Shown piece by piece: positions 55,228-64,000 of a stretch of DNA of 64,000 nucleotides. A program made the position numbers and the translations under genes. Positions within the stretch are counted from its first letter, which is position 1. Each line of letters opens with the position of its first letter. The DNA comes from Brachyspira intermedia PWS/A (GTDB taxonomy: Bacteria > Spirochaetota > Brachyspiria > Brachyspirales > Brachyspiraceae). The notes under the pieces were generated by a model, which made no database searches, was not told the origin of the DNA, and saw nothing but the letters and a program-made list of their open reading frames with translations. The DNA lies in the NCBI RefSeq assembly GCF_000223215.1, contig NC_017243.1:496001-560000 (forward strand), given 5' to 3'.

Positions 55228-55812
55228 TTATAACTTTTCTATAATATTTATATTATTTTTATCATCTATTTCTGCATAATATCCGCATCCGTTTTGTAAT
55301 AGATAATCATAGAAATTCAGTTTTTGCTTATCATATCTGCTGAATATTGACATAATAACGCCGCCATGAGTAACTACAGCAGTATAATCTAAATTATTTT
55401 TTTTCATATTTTCTATAATATAGAGGTATGCATTTTCTGTTCTTCCAAAGAAATGTTCAGCAGTTTCACCATTTGGTACATTGCTTTTCCAATTAGTTCT
55501 AAAGAATTCTTTATAATATGGATTATTTTTTAATTCATCATGATTCTTACCTTCAAAATCTCCAAAGCATCTTTCTTTTAAATTATCTATAACCTCTTTG
55601 TTCATATCATTAAAATATATATCAGCTGTTTCTAAACACCTTTTCATAGGGCTGCAATATAATTTTTGAACAGGTTTATATTTTTCTACTATATTTTTTT
55701 TATTAATTAATACTTCTTTACCAGATTCAGACAATGGAGCATCGGTAGAACCAAGCCATCTTCCTTCAGCATTTAATTGAGTTTGACCATGGCGTATAAA
55801 TAGTATTTTCAT
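55228..55812 (-). CDS. Histidine phosphatase, likely CobC-type alpha-ribazole phosphatase
   Basis: The 194-aa protein begins ILFIRHGQTQLNAEGRWLGS, the RHG catalytic motif of the phosphoglycerate mutase superfamily, with the later ERCFGDFEGK and VTHGGVIM (second histidine). CobC removes the phosphate from alpha-ribazole-5'-phosphate in B12 synthesis; adjacency to cbiB supports that choice over a general phosphatase. It is divergent from the pyrophosphatase gene. Confidence 0.85.
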   Translation of the reverse strand: MKILFIRHGQTQLNAEGRWLGSTDAPLSESGKEVLINKKNIVEKYKPVQKLYCSPMKRCLETADIYFNDMNKEVIDNLKERCFGDFEGKNHDELKNNPYYKEFFRTNWKSNVPNGETAEHFFGRTENAYLYIIENMKKNNLDYTAVVTHGGVIMSIFSRYDKQKLNFYDYLLQNGCGYYAEIDDKNNINIIEKL

Positions 55813-55992
55813 GTGATACTCCGATTATAATATTTTATTTCTTAGACAATACTAACATTATAATAATAGTTTATTTTTTTTCAATAATACAATGTAATTT
55901 TTTAATTATAATGTATTAAATAATAGTGTTTTTATTTTTTAAAAAATTATAATATAGGTGCGGTATGTATAAAAAATACTGTGAAAAATGAA

Positions 55993-56021
55993 TTGACAAT
56001 TTCTCTAATTTGGGTTATAAT
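55993..56021 (+). promoter_or_regulatory. Consensus promoter of the membrane pyrophosphatase gene
   Basis: TTGACA (55993-55998), exactly 17 bases, TATAAT (56016-56021), both perfect. ATG 56068 follows about 40 bases after the predicted start. Confidence 0.85.
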
Positions 56022-56067
56022 CAATAACTGTACAAAATCTAACAAAATTCAAAAATAGGGTATGTGT

Positions 56068-58464
56068 ATGAATTATGAAATATTAGCTGAAAACGCCCGC
56101 TTTTTTACAATATCAGCGGCAATCTTAACATTAGCGTTTGCCTTCTATTTCTATAAATGGATGCGTAAACAAGATGAAGGTAATGACACTATGAAGGAAA
56201 TAGCTTCACATGTTCGTTCCGGTGCTATAGCTTATCTTAAACAACAGTATAAAGTTATAGCTTTCTTCTTTGCTGGAGCTTTCATTATTTTTGCTATTCT
56301 TTCTTATGCATTAAAAGTTCAGAACCCTTTCATTCCTATAGGTTTTTTAACAGGCGGTTTTTTCTCAACTTTGTCTGGTTTCTTAGGTATGAAAACTGCT
56401 ACTTATGCATCAGCTAGAACTGCTAATGCTGCTAGTAAATCTTTAAATGAAGGTTTAACTATCGCTTTCCGTTCTGGTGCTGTTATGGGACTTACTGTTG
56501 TAGGTCTTGCTTTATTTGACATTTCATTATGGTTTATAGTATTAAATGTATGGCTTGATAATAGTTTATTTGGCACAGACTTTTTAAACTTAGCTGCTAC
56601 AGGTATAACTAAAGGTACTGCTGAATATACTGCTGCTAAAATGCACTTTGTAACTACTACAATGCTTAGCTTTGGTGTAGGTGCTTCTTTCCAAGCTTTA
56701 TTTGCTCGTGTTGGAGGCGGTATATTTACTAAAGCTGCTGACGTAGGTGCTGACTTAGTAGGTAAAGTTGAAGCAGGAATACCTGAAGACGACCCAAGAA
56801 ACCCTGCTGTTATAGCTGACAACGTAGGTGATAACGTAGGTGACGTTGCTGGTATGGGTGCTGACCTTTATGAATCTTATGCAGGTTCTATACTTGCTGC
56901 TATGAGTTTAGGTTCTGCTGCTTTCGGATATATTAATCCTGATGTTAGTCCAATATTTGCTGTATCTCTTCCTATGATACTTGCTGCTATTGGTACTCTT
57001 TCTTCTATTATAGGTGTATTCTTCGTTAAAACTAAAGAAGGTGCTACTATGGGAGAATTATTAAAGTCTTTAAGAGTTGGTGTTTATGTAAGTAGTGCTA
57101 TAATCATTATCGTTGCTTTCTTACTTGTAAAAGCTTTACTTCCAAACAATTTGGGATTATTCGTTTCTATAATTGTTGGACTTATAGCTGGTAACGTAGT
57201 TGGTTTCTTTACTGAATACTATACTGCTGCTGAATACAGACCTACTCAATGGGTAGCTGAACAATCTAAAACAGGTCCTGCTACAGTTATAATCGGCGGA
57301 CTTGCTGTAGGTATGCAATCTACTTTAATACCTGTTGTTACAGTAGTTATATCTATAATATTAGCATTCGGATTCGCAGGCGGTTTCGGTGCTGAAGCTT
57401 CTTCATTCTCTCAAGGTTTATATGGTATTGCTTTAGCTTCTGTTGGTATGTTATCTACTTTAGGTATTACATTAGCTACAGATGCTTATGGTCCTATAGC
57501 TGACAATGCCGGCGGTAACGCTGAAATGTCAGGACTTCCTGAAAGTGTTAGAGAAAGAACAGATGCTTTAGACTCTTTAGGTAACACTACTGCTGCTACT
57601 GGTAAAGGTTTCGCTATTTGTTCTGCTGCTTTAACTGCTATGGCTTTAATTGCTGCTTATATTGAGGAAATTAAAACTTCTTTAGGAAGAATGATCAATA
57701 CTGGTAATCTTACTTCTATAGATATAGGTACTGTTCAATATACTGCTAACAGTGCTAAAGAATTGTATGACAAAGTTGTTTATAGTTTAGGTATGAATGA
57801 GTTTATGAATGCTTTCAATATTCACTTAATGAACCCTAAAGTATTAATAGGTATATTTATTGGTGCTATGTTAGTATTCTTCTTCTGTGCTTTAACTATG
57901 AAAGCTGTTGGACGTGCTGCTGCAGGTGTTGTAGAAGAAGTTAGAAGACAGTTCAGAGAGATTAAAGGTTTATTAGCTGGCGATAAAGGCGTAAAAGCTG
58001 ATTATGAAAAAGCAGTTCAAATCTGTACTAAATCAGCTCAGAAAGAAATGATTGTTCCTTCTGTACTTGCTATAATCGTACCTGTTGTAGTTGGTTTCTT
58101 ATTCGGAGTACCTGCTGTTATAGGTATGTTAGTTGGAGGATTAACTGCTGGATTTGCTATGGCTGTTATGATGTCTAATGCTGGCGGTGCTTGGGACAAT
58201 GCTAAAAAATACATCGAAGCTGGTAATTTAGGTGGTAAAAAAATAATTGATCCAAAAACAGGAGAAAAAATTACTAACCCTAACCATGCTGCTGCAGTTA
58301 TAGGTGATACAGTTGGTGACCCATTCAAAGATACTTCTGGACCTTCTATCAACATTCTTATCAAATTAATGAGCTTGATAAGTGTTGTATTCGCTGGTGC
58401 TATAGTTGCTTTCTCACCAAAAATTCAAGCAATATTAGGTATCGCTGATCAAATTATTAAGTAA
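56068..58464 (+). CDS. hppA: Membrane-bound K+-dependent Na+/H+-translocating pyrophosphatase
   Basis: The 798-aa protein has the many membrane helices of V-type pyrophosphatases and their catalytic signatures: DVGADLVGKVEAGIPEDDPR, then NPAVIADNVGDNVGDVAGMG, GNTTAATGKGFAI and GDTVGDPFKDTSGPS. The Ala in TTAATGKG (Lys in K+-independent forms) marks a K+-dependent enzyme. It couples pyrophosphate hydrolysis to Na+ or H+ export at the cytoplasmic membrane, saving ATP in anaerobes. ATG 56068 is preferred: AGGG lies seven bases upstream, whereas ATG 56062 is too close. A terminator follows at 58490-58529. Confidence 0.95.
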   Translation: MNYEILAENARFFTISAAILTLAFAFYFYKWMRKQDEGNDTMKEIASHVRSGAIAYLKQQYKVIAFFFAGAFIIFAILSYALKVQNPFIPIGFLTGGFFSTLSGFLGMKTATYASARTANAASKSLNEGLTIAFRSGAVMGLTVVGLALFDISLWFIVLNVWLDNSLFGTDFLNLAATGITKGTAEYTAAKMHFVTTTMLSFGVGASFQALFARVGGGIFTKAADVGADLVGKVEAGIPEDDPRNPAVIADNVGDNVGDVAGMGADLYESYAGSILAAMSLGSAAFGYINPDVSPIFAVSLPMILAAIGTLSSIIGVFFVKTKEGATMGELLKSLRVGVYVSSAIIIIVAFLLVKALLPNNLGLFVSIIVGLIAGNVVGFFTEYYTAAEYRPTQWVAEQSKTGPATVIIGGLAVGMQSTLIPVVTVVISIILAFGFAGGFGAEASSFSQGLYGIALASVGMLSTLGITLATDAYGPIADNAGGNAEMSGLPESVRERTDALDSLGNTTAATGKGFAICSAALTAMALIAAYIEEIKTSLGRMINTGNLTSIDIGTVQYTANSAKELYDKVVYSLGMNEFMNAFNIHLMNPKVLIGIFIGAMLVFFFCALTMKAVGRAAAGVVEEVRRQFREIKGLLAGDKGVKADYEKAVQICTKSAQKEMIVPSVLAIIVPVVVGFLFGVPAVIGMLVGGLTAGFAMAVMMSNAGGAWDNAKKYIEAGNLGGKKIIDPKTGEKITNPNHAAAVIGDTVGDPFKDTSGPSINILIKLMSLISVVFAGAIVAFSPKIQAILGIADQIIK

Positions 58465-58489
58465 TCAATTTTATTTAATATAAATTATA

Positions 58490-58529
58490 AGCTGTCTGAC
58501 TTCAGTAAAAGGTTAGACAGCTTTTTTTA
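58490..58529 (+). terminator. Rho-independent terminator of hppA
   Basis: AGCTGTCTGAC (58490-58500) pairs with GTTAGACAGCT (58512-58522) with one G-T pair, then seven Ts. The rest of the 325-base gap (58465-58789) holds only the next gene's promoter and a long AT-rich leader. Confidence 0.88.
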
Positions 58530-58600
58530 CTTTAACTTCTTTTTTGTAAAAAAATTTTTAGAAAAATGTGTAAAAGTAAAAAAATATTTTAGATTATTTA

Positions 58601-58628
58601 TTGACTTTATCATATTTTAATTTATAAT
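58601..58628 (+). promoter_or_regulatory. Promoter of the second chemoreceptor gene
   Basis: TTGACT (58601-58606), 16 bases, TATAAT (58623-58628). The leader before ATG 58790 would be about 155 bases, unusually long; no riboswitch is recognised in it. Confidence 0.5.
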
Positions 58629-58789
58629 CATCTTCTATTCAAAGTTTAAATATATCAATTTTTTGTTTTAATGATGAAACTATTATAATAATAGATACTA
58701 TATTTTTATTTTATAACCTTTGTTAAAAATTTTTATTATCAATATTACATATTTATAGAAAATAAAATAATTTTATAAAAGGAAAATAT

Positions 58790-60622
58790 ATGAAAAAAAT
58801 ACATTCTATAAGGGTACAAATGCCTATAGCCATAAGCATTTTAAGTACATTTTTTTTAGTCTTGATAGTAGCAATATTATCATACAGATCACATGCAATA
58901 GTTAAAGATTCAACATTATCCGGTTTTGATAATACAGTAAATGGTTATAAAGATATGCTAGATGTTTGGCTTGATGACAGCAGAAATTTAATAAAAACTT
59001 ATGCTGTATCTCCTATAGTGAGAAATTATTTAATGGACAGAACTATCGATATAAGATCTACTCTTACTGAATTTGAAGCAATCAATGAATATGTACTTGA
59101 TATAGGTATAACAGATACGAATGGAATAATTTTAGATAATGTTAATAATGTGAAAATAGGTGAAAATATAACAACAGTAAGACCTAATATTTTAAATATA
59201 TTAAAAAGAAATAATAATGAAGCATCTTTTGATGACAGTATACAAAAATCAAGTGCTGATAAAAAATGGTCATTAGCAGTTATTTGCGGAGTGAAATATA
59301 ATGGGGAATATGTTGGAAATGTATATATGATTATGGATTGGGAGGATTTAGCTGCTAAACTTCAGGAATTAAAATTGCCTGAAAGAACTAGAATATTTGC
59401 TATTGATGATAATAATATAGTTGTATTAGATACTAAAAATGAGATTAATACAGAAGCTAATGAGGCATATACTTCAATAATAAAAGGAGGAATGCCTTCT
59501 GGAGTTATGAATTATATATCTTCCGTAAGCAATGATCCTAGAACAGCAGTTTACAGCAGACTTATGAATTTGGATTGGTATTTGATTATGGCTATGGACG
59601 ATAAAGTTATTTATAAGGCTAATAACGATTCTATAATGATATCTATTATTATATGTATTTTATCTATTGTTTTCATAAATATATTTGCTTTTCTTTATAT
59701 TAAAAAAGTTACACATCCTCTTAAAGTTTTAATGGATCATGCTACCAGCATATCAGAAGGAAATATAACTACTCATATTAAAGATAATTATGGAAAAGAT
59801 GAATTCGGACAATTAGAAAAAGTATTTGATGTTATGAGTAACAAATTAGCTGAGGTTGTTTCTAGTGTTAATGATGCTTCAAGAGAAATAATGACAGCAG
59901 CACAAAGTATGATGGAAAGTAGTAATGAATTATCTGTAAGAACTGATTCACAATCATCTAGTTTGGAGGAAACAGCAGCAAGTATTGAAGAGATGGTTTC
60001 TAATATAAAAACTTCTGCTGAAAAATCTTTGCTTGGAAAAAATATGATGTCGGAATCTATGCAGTATATAGAAGATGCAGCAAATATAATTGCACAAACT
60101 GCTTCTAATATAGAAGATGTTTATCAAGCCAGTGAGAAGATAAAAGATATTACAAAGATTATTGAAGACATTGCTTTTCAAACTAATATATTAGCTCTTA
60201 ATGCTTCAGTAGAGGCAGCACGTGCAGGAGATCAAGGAAAGGGATTTGCGGTTGTTGCTTCTGAGGTTAGAAACCTTGCTCAAACTACTCAGGCTTCTGT
60301 TAAAGATATAACTGAATTGGTTGATAATACTTCACAAAAAATTGATACAGCCACTCGAACAGCAAAACAATCTCAAGAAATATTTGTGGACTTACAGAAT
60401 AAAGTATCTGATACTTCTAAATTAATGGAAACTATTACATCAAATGCTTTGGAACAAGAATCAGGAACTAATCAAATAAGTGTGGAAGTAAATAATATGG
60501 AATCTGCTACAACTCAGAATGCTGCTTTAGCTGAAAACTCAAATGAAATTTCAAAGAGTTTAGTTGAAAAAGCAGAGTTTTTAGAAAGAAGTATTGAGTT
60601 TTTTAAGATTTCACATAGCTAA
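58790..60622 (+). CDS. Methyl-accepting chemotaxis protein with Cache-type sensor
   Basis: The 610-aa receptor has a membrane helix at about 11-32, a periplasmic Cache-like region of about 245 residues ([36 protein letters not shown]), a second helix near 280-302, a HAMP domain ([19 protein letters not shown]) and the signalling tip [20 protein letters not shown] followed by [17 protein letters not shown]. It detects an unknown small molecule. AAAGGAAA is the ribosome site. It is monocistronic with a terminator that shares sequence with that of hppA. Confidence 0.93.
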   Translation: MKKIHSIRVQMPIAISILSTFFLVLIVAILSYRSHAIVKDSTLSGFDNTVNGYKDMLDVWLDDSRNLIKTYAVSPIVRNYLMDRTIDIRSTLTEFEAINEYVLDIGITDTNGIILDNVNNVKIGENITTVRPNILNILKRNNNEASFDDSIQKSSADKKWSLAVICGVKYNGEYVGNVYMIMDWEDLAAKLQELKLPERTRIFAIDDNNIVVLDTKNEINTEANEAYTSIIKGGMPSGVMNYISSVSNDPRTAVYSRLMNLDWYLIMAMDDKVIYKANNDSIMISIIICILSIVFINIFAFLYIKKVTHPLKVLMDHATSISEGNITTHIKDNYGKDEFGQLEKVFDVMSNKLAEVVSSVNDASREIMTAAQSMMESSNELSVRTDSQSSSLEETAASIEEMVSNIKTSAEKSLLGKNMMSESMQYIEDAANIIAQTASNIEDVYQASEKIKDITKIIEDIAFQTNILALNASVEAARAGDQGKGFAVVASEVRNLAQTTQASVKDITELVDNTSQKIDTATRTAKQSQEIFVDLQNKVSDTSKLMETITSNALEQESGTNQISVEVNNMESATTQNAALAENSNEISKSLVEKAEFLERSIEFFKISHS

Positions 60623-60642
60623 TTTTGTATATTATAAATATA

Positions 60643-60679
60643 AGCTGTCTGACTTTATTTTAGTTAGGCAGCTTTTTTA
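60643..60679 (+). terminator. Terminator of the second chemoreceptor gene
   Basis: AGCTGTCTGACT (60643-60654) pairs with AGTTAGGCAGCT (60662-60673) with two G-T pairs, then Ts. The left arm is the same 11-mer as in the hppA terminator. Confidence 0.85.
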
Positions 60680-60834
60680 TTTAACTATAATTACTTTTAC
60701 TATACAATAAATATAAAACAATGGTAATTTAGTATTTGTCTATGATACTAATCATACTTAATATTATTAATTTTAGGTATTTACGATATTATTTTTGTTT
60801 TGTTATTTTTAATATAAAGTTTTTTGGATTTATT

Positions 60835-61596
60835 ATGAAGTTTGTGAAATATTTTTTATTTGTAAACATTTTAATTATAACTATTACATATAGTGCATTT
60901 GCTAGTTTAGAGATAAATTTTCAAGGACATTATGGAATTGCTTTTCCGTTTAATTCTATAAAAGTAAATGATAATTATAAAAATACTATTTATGACAGCG
61001 TTAAAGGTTCTTTAGGTTTTGAAGGAGCTGTATTTTTCCAAATAGGAAATTATTTTAAATTATTTGAAGATGATTATACAAGTATTATTAAAGGTGTGAG
61101 TTTATTTGGAGATATTGGTTTTAGTATTAATGCTTTGATGTCTGATTATAAAGAAAATAATAGAAAATATACAGAGATACTTGGATTTTATTCTATGATG
61201 GTTGGAGCTACTGTTAAATTAAATTTCAGTAAAATGTCTATAGGGTTTGGTACAGGAATAATAGCTCCTTTATATGCTATGGAATCTTCAAGTAAATACG
61301 GAGGGGTTATAGCTTCACCTAATTTGGATAATTGGAATGTTAATGATATGAGAAACCTATTTAAAGCTCCTATAATGCCTTATATAAAACTTACAGTAGA
61401 AGGATTTTTATATTTAGTTCCTAATTTTGCTGTTACTGTAGGAGGTTATATTATGTATAATTTTGGTATGCAGTATAAAACTGATGTTGTTAATAATAAT
61501 TTAGGCGGCAATATATATAATCAATATAATTTCTCTGATCTTTCTATTGGCTTAATTTTAGGTATATCTTTTGGAAGAAGCGACGGATATAATTAA
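60835..61596 (+). CDS. Probable outer-membrane beta-barrel protein
   Basis: From ATG 60835 (GGA upstream) the 253-aa protein has a signal peptide (KFVKYFLFVNILIITITYSAFA) and then an alternating beta-strand pattern with many Gly, Tyr and Phe residues (GDIGFSINALM, KLNFSKMSIGFGTGIIAPLY, VGGYIMYNFGM, LSIGLILGISFG), ending in aromatic-rich strands as in small spirochaete outer-membrane proteins. The function is unknown. The longer frame beginning at 60736 would put a second hydrophobic stretch before the signal peptide and is unlikely. Confidence 0.75.
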   Translation: MKFVKYFLFVNILIITITYSAFASLEINFQGHYGIAFPFNSIKVNDNYKNTIYDSVKGSLGFEGAVFFQIGNYFKLFEDDYTSIIKGVSLFGDIGFSINALMSDYKENNRKYTEILGFYSMMVGATVKLNFSKMSIGFGTGIIAPLYAMESSSKYGGVIASPNLDNWNVNDMRNLFKAPIMPYIKLTVEGFLYLVPNFAVTVGGYIMYNFGMQYKTDVVNNNLGGNIYNQYNFSDLSIGLILGISFGRSDGYN

Positions 61597-61608
61597 AAAT
61601 CTATAATT

Positions 61609-61636
61609 TTGACAAATTAATTTTTTTCTGTATAAT
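61609..61636 (+). promoter_or_regulatory. Promoter of the SorC-type regulator
   Basis: TTGACA (61609-61614), 16 bases, TATAAT (61631-61636), about 30 bases before ATG 61666. Confidence 0.75.
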
Positions 61637-61665
61637 AAATTTAAAAATTAATTTGGATAAAATAA

Positions 61666-62598
61666 ATGAATATTTTTGATGATCTAAGCCTTTTATATAC
61701 AATAGCAAAATATTATTATTTAGAAGATTATTCTCAAAGTGATATAGCAAAGATTTTAAATATATCAAGACCTCAAATATCAAGACTTTTAAAAAGGGCT
61801 AGGGAATTAGAAATAGTAAAAATAGAAATATCAATGCCTAATAATCTTCAAGATGAAAATAAATCAGAAAAGATAAAAAAATATTTAGGACTTAAAGATG
61901 TTTTGATAGTTGAAAATTCAAATGATAATAAACTTTTATATGTAAAGTCATCAGAGTATTTATTACCCTTAATAGAAAAGAGTAAAAAAATAGGTATAGG
62001 CTGGAATGAAACCTTATACAATATTTCTATAGAATTAAAATATAATGATTCAGATAAACAAAAAGTATTTTATCCTCTTATAGGAAATTTAGGAAACAAT
62101 AATAATCCTTATTTGCAAATAACGACTATAGTTGATAGATTTGCTGAAAAATTCAATTCAAAAGCCTATTTCAATAATTATCCTGCATTGATAGAAAAAA
62201 AATCTCTTAACAATAATGATCTTGAAAAATTAGAGGAGTTTAAAAAATTTTGGTCTGACTTAGATGTTGCTATAGTAGGTTTAAGCAGCAGGAGAGAATC
62301 TTATCAATCATATATATCAGATATACCAAAAGTAGATAAATTAAATGTTGATGAGATAGAGGGAATAATATTAGGAAGTTTTTTCATGAATAATGGAGAA
62401 ACTTTTAATTATCCTGATAAATATTATGTAAACTCGATAATGCTTTCAGAATTAAAAAAAATTAAAGATATAGTTTGTATAGTTTCAGGAGTAAAAAAAA
62501 TAGATACTATTAAATTTGCAGCTATGAATAAGTATTTTAATATTTTAATTACCGATGAATCTACAGCAGACTCTATAATATCAAATTTTAATTTATAA
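61666..62598 (+). CDS. SorC-family sugar-binding transcriptional regulator
   Basis: The 310-aa protein begins with a helix-turn-helix of the DeoR/SorC sort (YSQSDIAKILNISRPQISRL, about residues 22-41) and continues with the sugar-binding domain of that family, including IGIGWNETLYNIS and the VAIVGLSSRRESY loop. Members respond to a phosphorylated sugar. It lies one BIR repeat away from a sulfatase gene that has repeated half sites at its promoter, so it may control that gene. The ribosome site is weak. Confidence 0.87.
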   Translation: MNIFDDLSLLYTIAKYYYLEDYSQSDIAKILNISRPQISRLLKRARELEIVKIEISMPNNLQDENKSEKIKKYLGLKDVLIVENSNDNKLLYVKSSEYLLPLIEKSKKIGIGWNETLYNISIELKYNDSDKQKVFYPLIGNLGNNNNPYLQITTIVDRFAEKFNSKAYFNNYPALIEKKSLNNNDLEKLEEFKKFWSDLDVAIVGLSSRRESYQSYISDIPKVDKLNVDEIEGIILGSFFMNNGETFNYPDKYYVNSIMLSELKKIKDIVCIVSGVKKIDTIKFAAMNKYFNILITDESTADSIISNFNL

Positions 62599-62900
62599 CA
62601 TATTTAAACAACTATATTTTGTAAATTTTAGTTTTTTCAATTTTATTGTTTGTGGTGGCTTTGCCCCACACCCCCACTTCTTTTGTTGCCACAGGCGAAG
62701 CCCGCCTACGGCGAGAAGCAAAAAGGCTACATTTGGTATTTAATTTAACAAATTATCTTACATATAAGACGATTTTAGTATTATTTAGTACTAATTTTTT
62801 ACACTTGCATTTTTTTGGTTCTTGGCGAAGCCCGCCTGTGGCGTGCGGCGGGAAAAAGAACAACAAAAAAATTGACAAACTCTAAAATTTTTAGTATATC
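62599..62900 (+). repeat. BIR repeat unit between the regulator and the sulfatase
   Basis: Left tip is degenerate (AACATA at 62597-62602, then 17 bases to TGTAAA at 62620-62625). Right end is intact: TTGACA (62872-62877), 17 bases, TATATC (62895-62900). Interior has GTGGTGGCTTTGCCCCACAC and a GC-rich segment GGCGAAGCCCGCC repeated twice. It fills most of the 495-base gap 62599-63093. Confidence 0.75.
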
Positions 62901-62988
62901 TTAAATAATTTTATTTTATAAATTATTATTCATTTAATCAATTTAATAAATATTAATAAATTTATACTTAAATTTTAGAAATTTATTT

Positions 62989-63054
62989 CAGAACAATTGA
63001 CAAAATACAGCTATATTGTATAATATAAGAAATATTGTTCAGAACATTTGTTCT
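62989..63054 (+). promoter_or_regulatory. Sulfatase promoter with repeated operator half sites
   Basis: TTGACA (62997-63002), 16 bases, TATAAT (63019-63024). CAGAACA (62989-62995) lies just before the -35. Downstream, TGTTC/GAACA form a perfect palindrome around one base (63036-63046), followed by another TGTTCT (63049-63054). Confidence 0.6.
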
Positions 63055-63093
63055 ATTGTATATGATATTAGTTTTGGAGGTTTATTAATATTT

Positions 63094-64000
63094 ATGAATA
63101 AAGATAATATTTTTTCTAAGTCATTATTATTTGCAGGTGCATTAAGCTCATCAATGATAAGTGTAAGCTGTAATAATGATAATAGAGCGTCTGATAATAG
63201 TATGGTTTTAGCTAGTAACGATATAGAAAAGCCCAATATTGTTTATATAGTTATAGATGATATGGGCTTTTCGGACTTAGGTTGTTACGGTTCAGAGATA
63301 AGCACACCTAATATAGATAGGCTAGCAGAAAATGGACTTCGCTATAATAACTTTTGTGTTACTCCTTTAAGTTCGCCTACAAGAGCAGCACTTTTAAGCG
63401 GAAGAAATTCACATTCTGTAGGTATGGGAAGACTTGCTAATTATACTTTAGATGCTCCTCATTCTACAGCACAAATAACAAATACAGCAGCTTTAACACC
63501 AAGACTGCTTAAAGATAATAATTATAATACTTATGCAGTAGGTAAATGGCATGTGGCTCCTTTATGGGAAACCAGCAGCATAGGGCCTTATAATAATTGG
63601 CCTTTAGGAAGAGGATTCGATAAGTTCTACGGATTTATGGATGGAGAAACTGATCAATTCAATCCTGAACTTGTTGACGGAAATACTCATGTTGATACTG
63701 TGTATGATGATAATTATCATTTGACAGAAGATATTACAGACAGAGCTATTTATTATATTAAAAGCCATAAATCAATATCAAAAGAAAAACCTTTCATGCT
63801 TTACTATGCAACAGGAGCAGCACATTCACCTCATCAGGTACCGGAAGAATATGTGAAGAAGTATGAGAATGTTTATAATGTTGGCTGGGATAAAATAAGA
63901 GAGGAGAGATTAAAGAAACAAAAAGAATTAGGCATAGTACCAATGGATGCGGAACTCTCTCCATTAAATGAGAATGTTAAGCCTTGGAATGAACTTGATG
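63094..64000 (+). CDS. Arylsulfatase-type sulfatase, N-terminal part, probable lipoprotein
   Basis: The gene runs off the window. It starts at ATG 63094 (GGAGG 13 bases upstream, longer than usual). The N-terminus is a lipoprotein-like signal ending VSC, then the sulfatase start PNIVYIVIDDMGFSDLG with the metal-binding Asp pair, and the catalytic motif SSPTRAALLSGRN. The key position is Ser rather than Cys, so it would need a Ser-type anaerobic sulfatase-maturing enzyme to become formylglycine. Later GKWHVAP matches the active-site Lys/His segment. The natural substrate is probably a sulphated host glycan such as mucin; that is an inference. Confidence 0.87.
   Translation, partial: MNKDNIFSKSLLFAGALSSSMISVSCNNDNRASDNSMVLASNDIEKPNIVYIVIDDMGFSDLGCYGSEISTPNIDRLAENGLRYNNFCVTPLSSPTRAALLSGRNSHSVGMGRLANYTLDAPHSTAQITNTAALTPRLLKDNNYNTYAVGKWHVAPLWETSSIGPYNNWPLGRGFDKFYGFMDGETDQFNPELVDGNTHVDTVYDDNYHLTEDITDRAIYYIKSHKSISKEKPFMLYYATGAAHSPHQVPEEYVKKYENVYNVGWDKIREERLKKQKELGIVPMDAELSPLNENVKPWNELD

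Noticed and set aside
60736-60834. 33-residue N-terminal extension of the outer-membrane protein
   Set aside because: It would place an extra hydrophobic stretch before a typical signal peptide that starts at ATG 60835.
62646-62885. 79-codon frame inside the last BIR unit
   Set aside because: Located in repeat DNA, Arg/Pro-rich unlike all neighbours, no start signal.

Overview
The window is very AT-rich and gene-dense. It reads like a chromosomal segment of an anaerobic spirochaete, most probably Brachyspira. That assignment is inferred from gene content and protein style: a fliL-fliM-fliY flagellar block with an extra short fliN, CheX and HD-GYP signalling proteins, many chemoreceptor-like genes, an acetylase-type diaminopimelate pathway, a membrane pyrophosphatase, DUF6506 and CbiB/CobC. 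No rRNA is present and only one tRNA (Leu, anticodon UAA) was found. Sigma-70-type promoters of the form TTGACA-N16/17-TATAAT are unusually easy to see and were used to support starts.

Layout. 1-1.2 kb: the end of an HD-GYP protein and a small membrane protein/CheX pair. 1.4-9.8 kb: a frameshifted SLBB protein, then a giant Glu/Asp/Ser-rich repeat protein broken by three A7 tracts. 9.9-13.9 kb: pyrR and the flagellar switch genes fliL, fliM, fliY and a second fliN. 14-19.2 kb: a 38-codon ORF with an excellent promoter, then lysine/diaminopimelate genes (M20 deacetylase, dapA, dapB, dapH, and the aminotransferase patA from its own promoter). 19.2-22.8 kb: a leftward three-gene operon encoding an OLD/PARIS-like ATPase, a TOPRIM-like DUF3226 protein and a double SWIM zinc-finger protein, the best candidate for an undescribed (possibly defence) system. 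23.1-26.4 kb: yajC-secD-secF and tRNA-Leu. 27.5-29.5 kb: a chemoreceptor. 29.6-38.3 kb: the outer-membrane biogenesis cluster tamB-bamA-ompH-lpxD. 38.5-41.3 kb: PTS IIA, a frameshifted second IIA and a frameshifted UlaA-like IIC. 41.4-51.2 kb: HAD phosphatase, ComFC, an SPFH protein, an alpha/beta hydrolase, NUDIX, tilS, DUF1848, an MBL hydrolase, a broken secreted protein, a PepSY-like protein and a 47-aa gene. 51.5-55.8 kb: a second PepSY-like gene, a MATE exporter, CbiB and a CobC-like phosphatase. 56-64 kb: a Na+/H+ pyrophosphatase, a second chemoreceptor, an outer-membrane protein, a SorC-type regulator and the start of a serine-type sulfatase.

Two genome-scale patterns cut across the genes. 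First, at least six intergenic copies of a MITE-like repeat (here called BIR) have TATATA tips and an outward-facing TTGACA-N17-TATATA promoter at each end. Where two units abut, the -10 is shared by both strands. Second, about ten sites, in six genes, look like one-base losses in A/T homopolymers: the acidic protein, yajC, lpxD, PTS IIA, PTS IIC and a secreted protein. These are either systematic homopolymer under-calls, genuine decay, or positions rescued by slippage.
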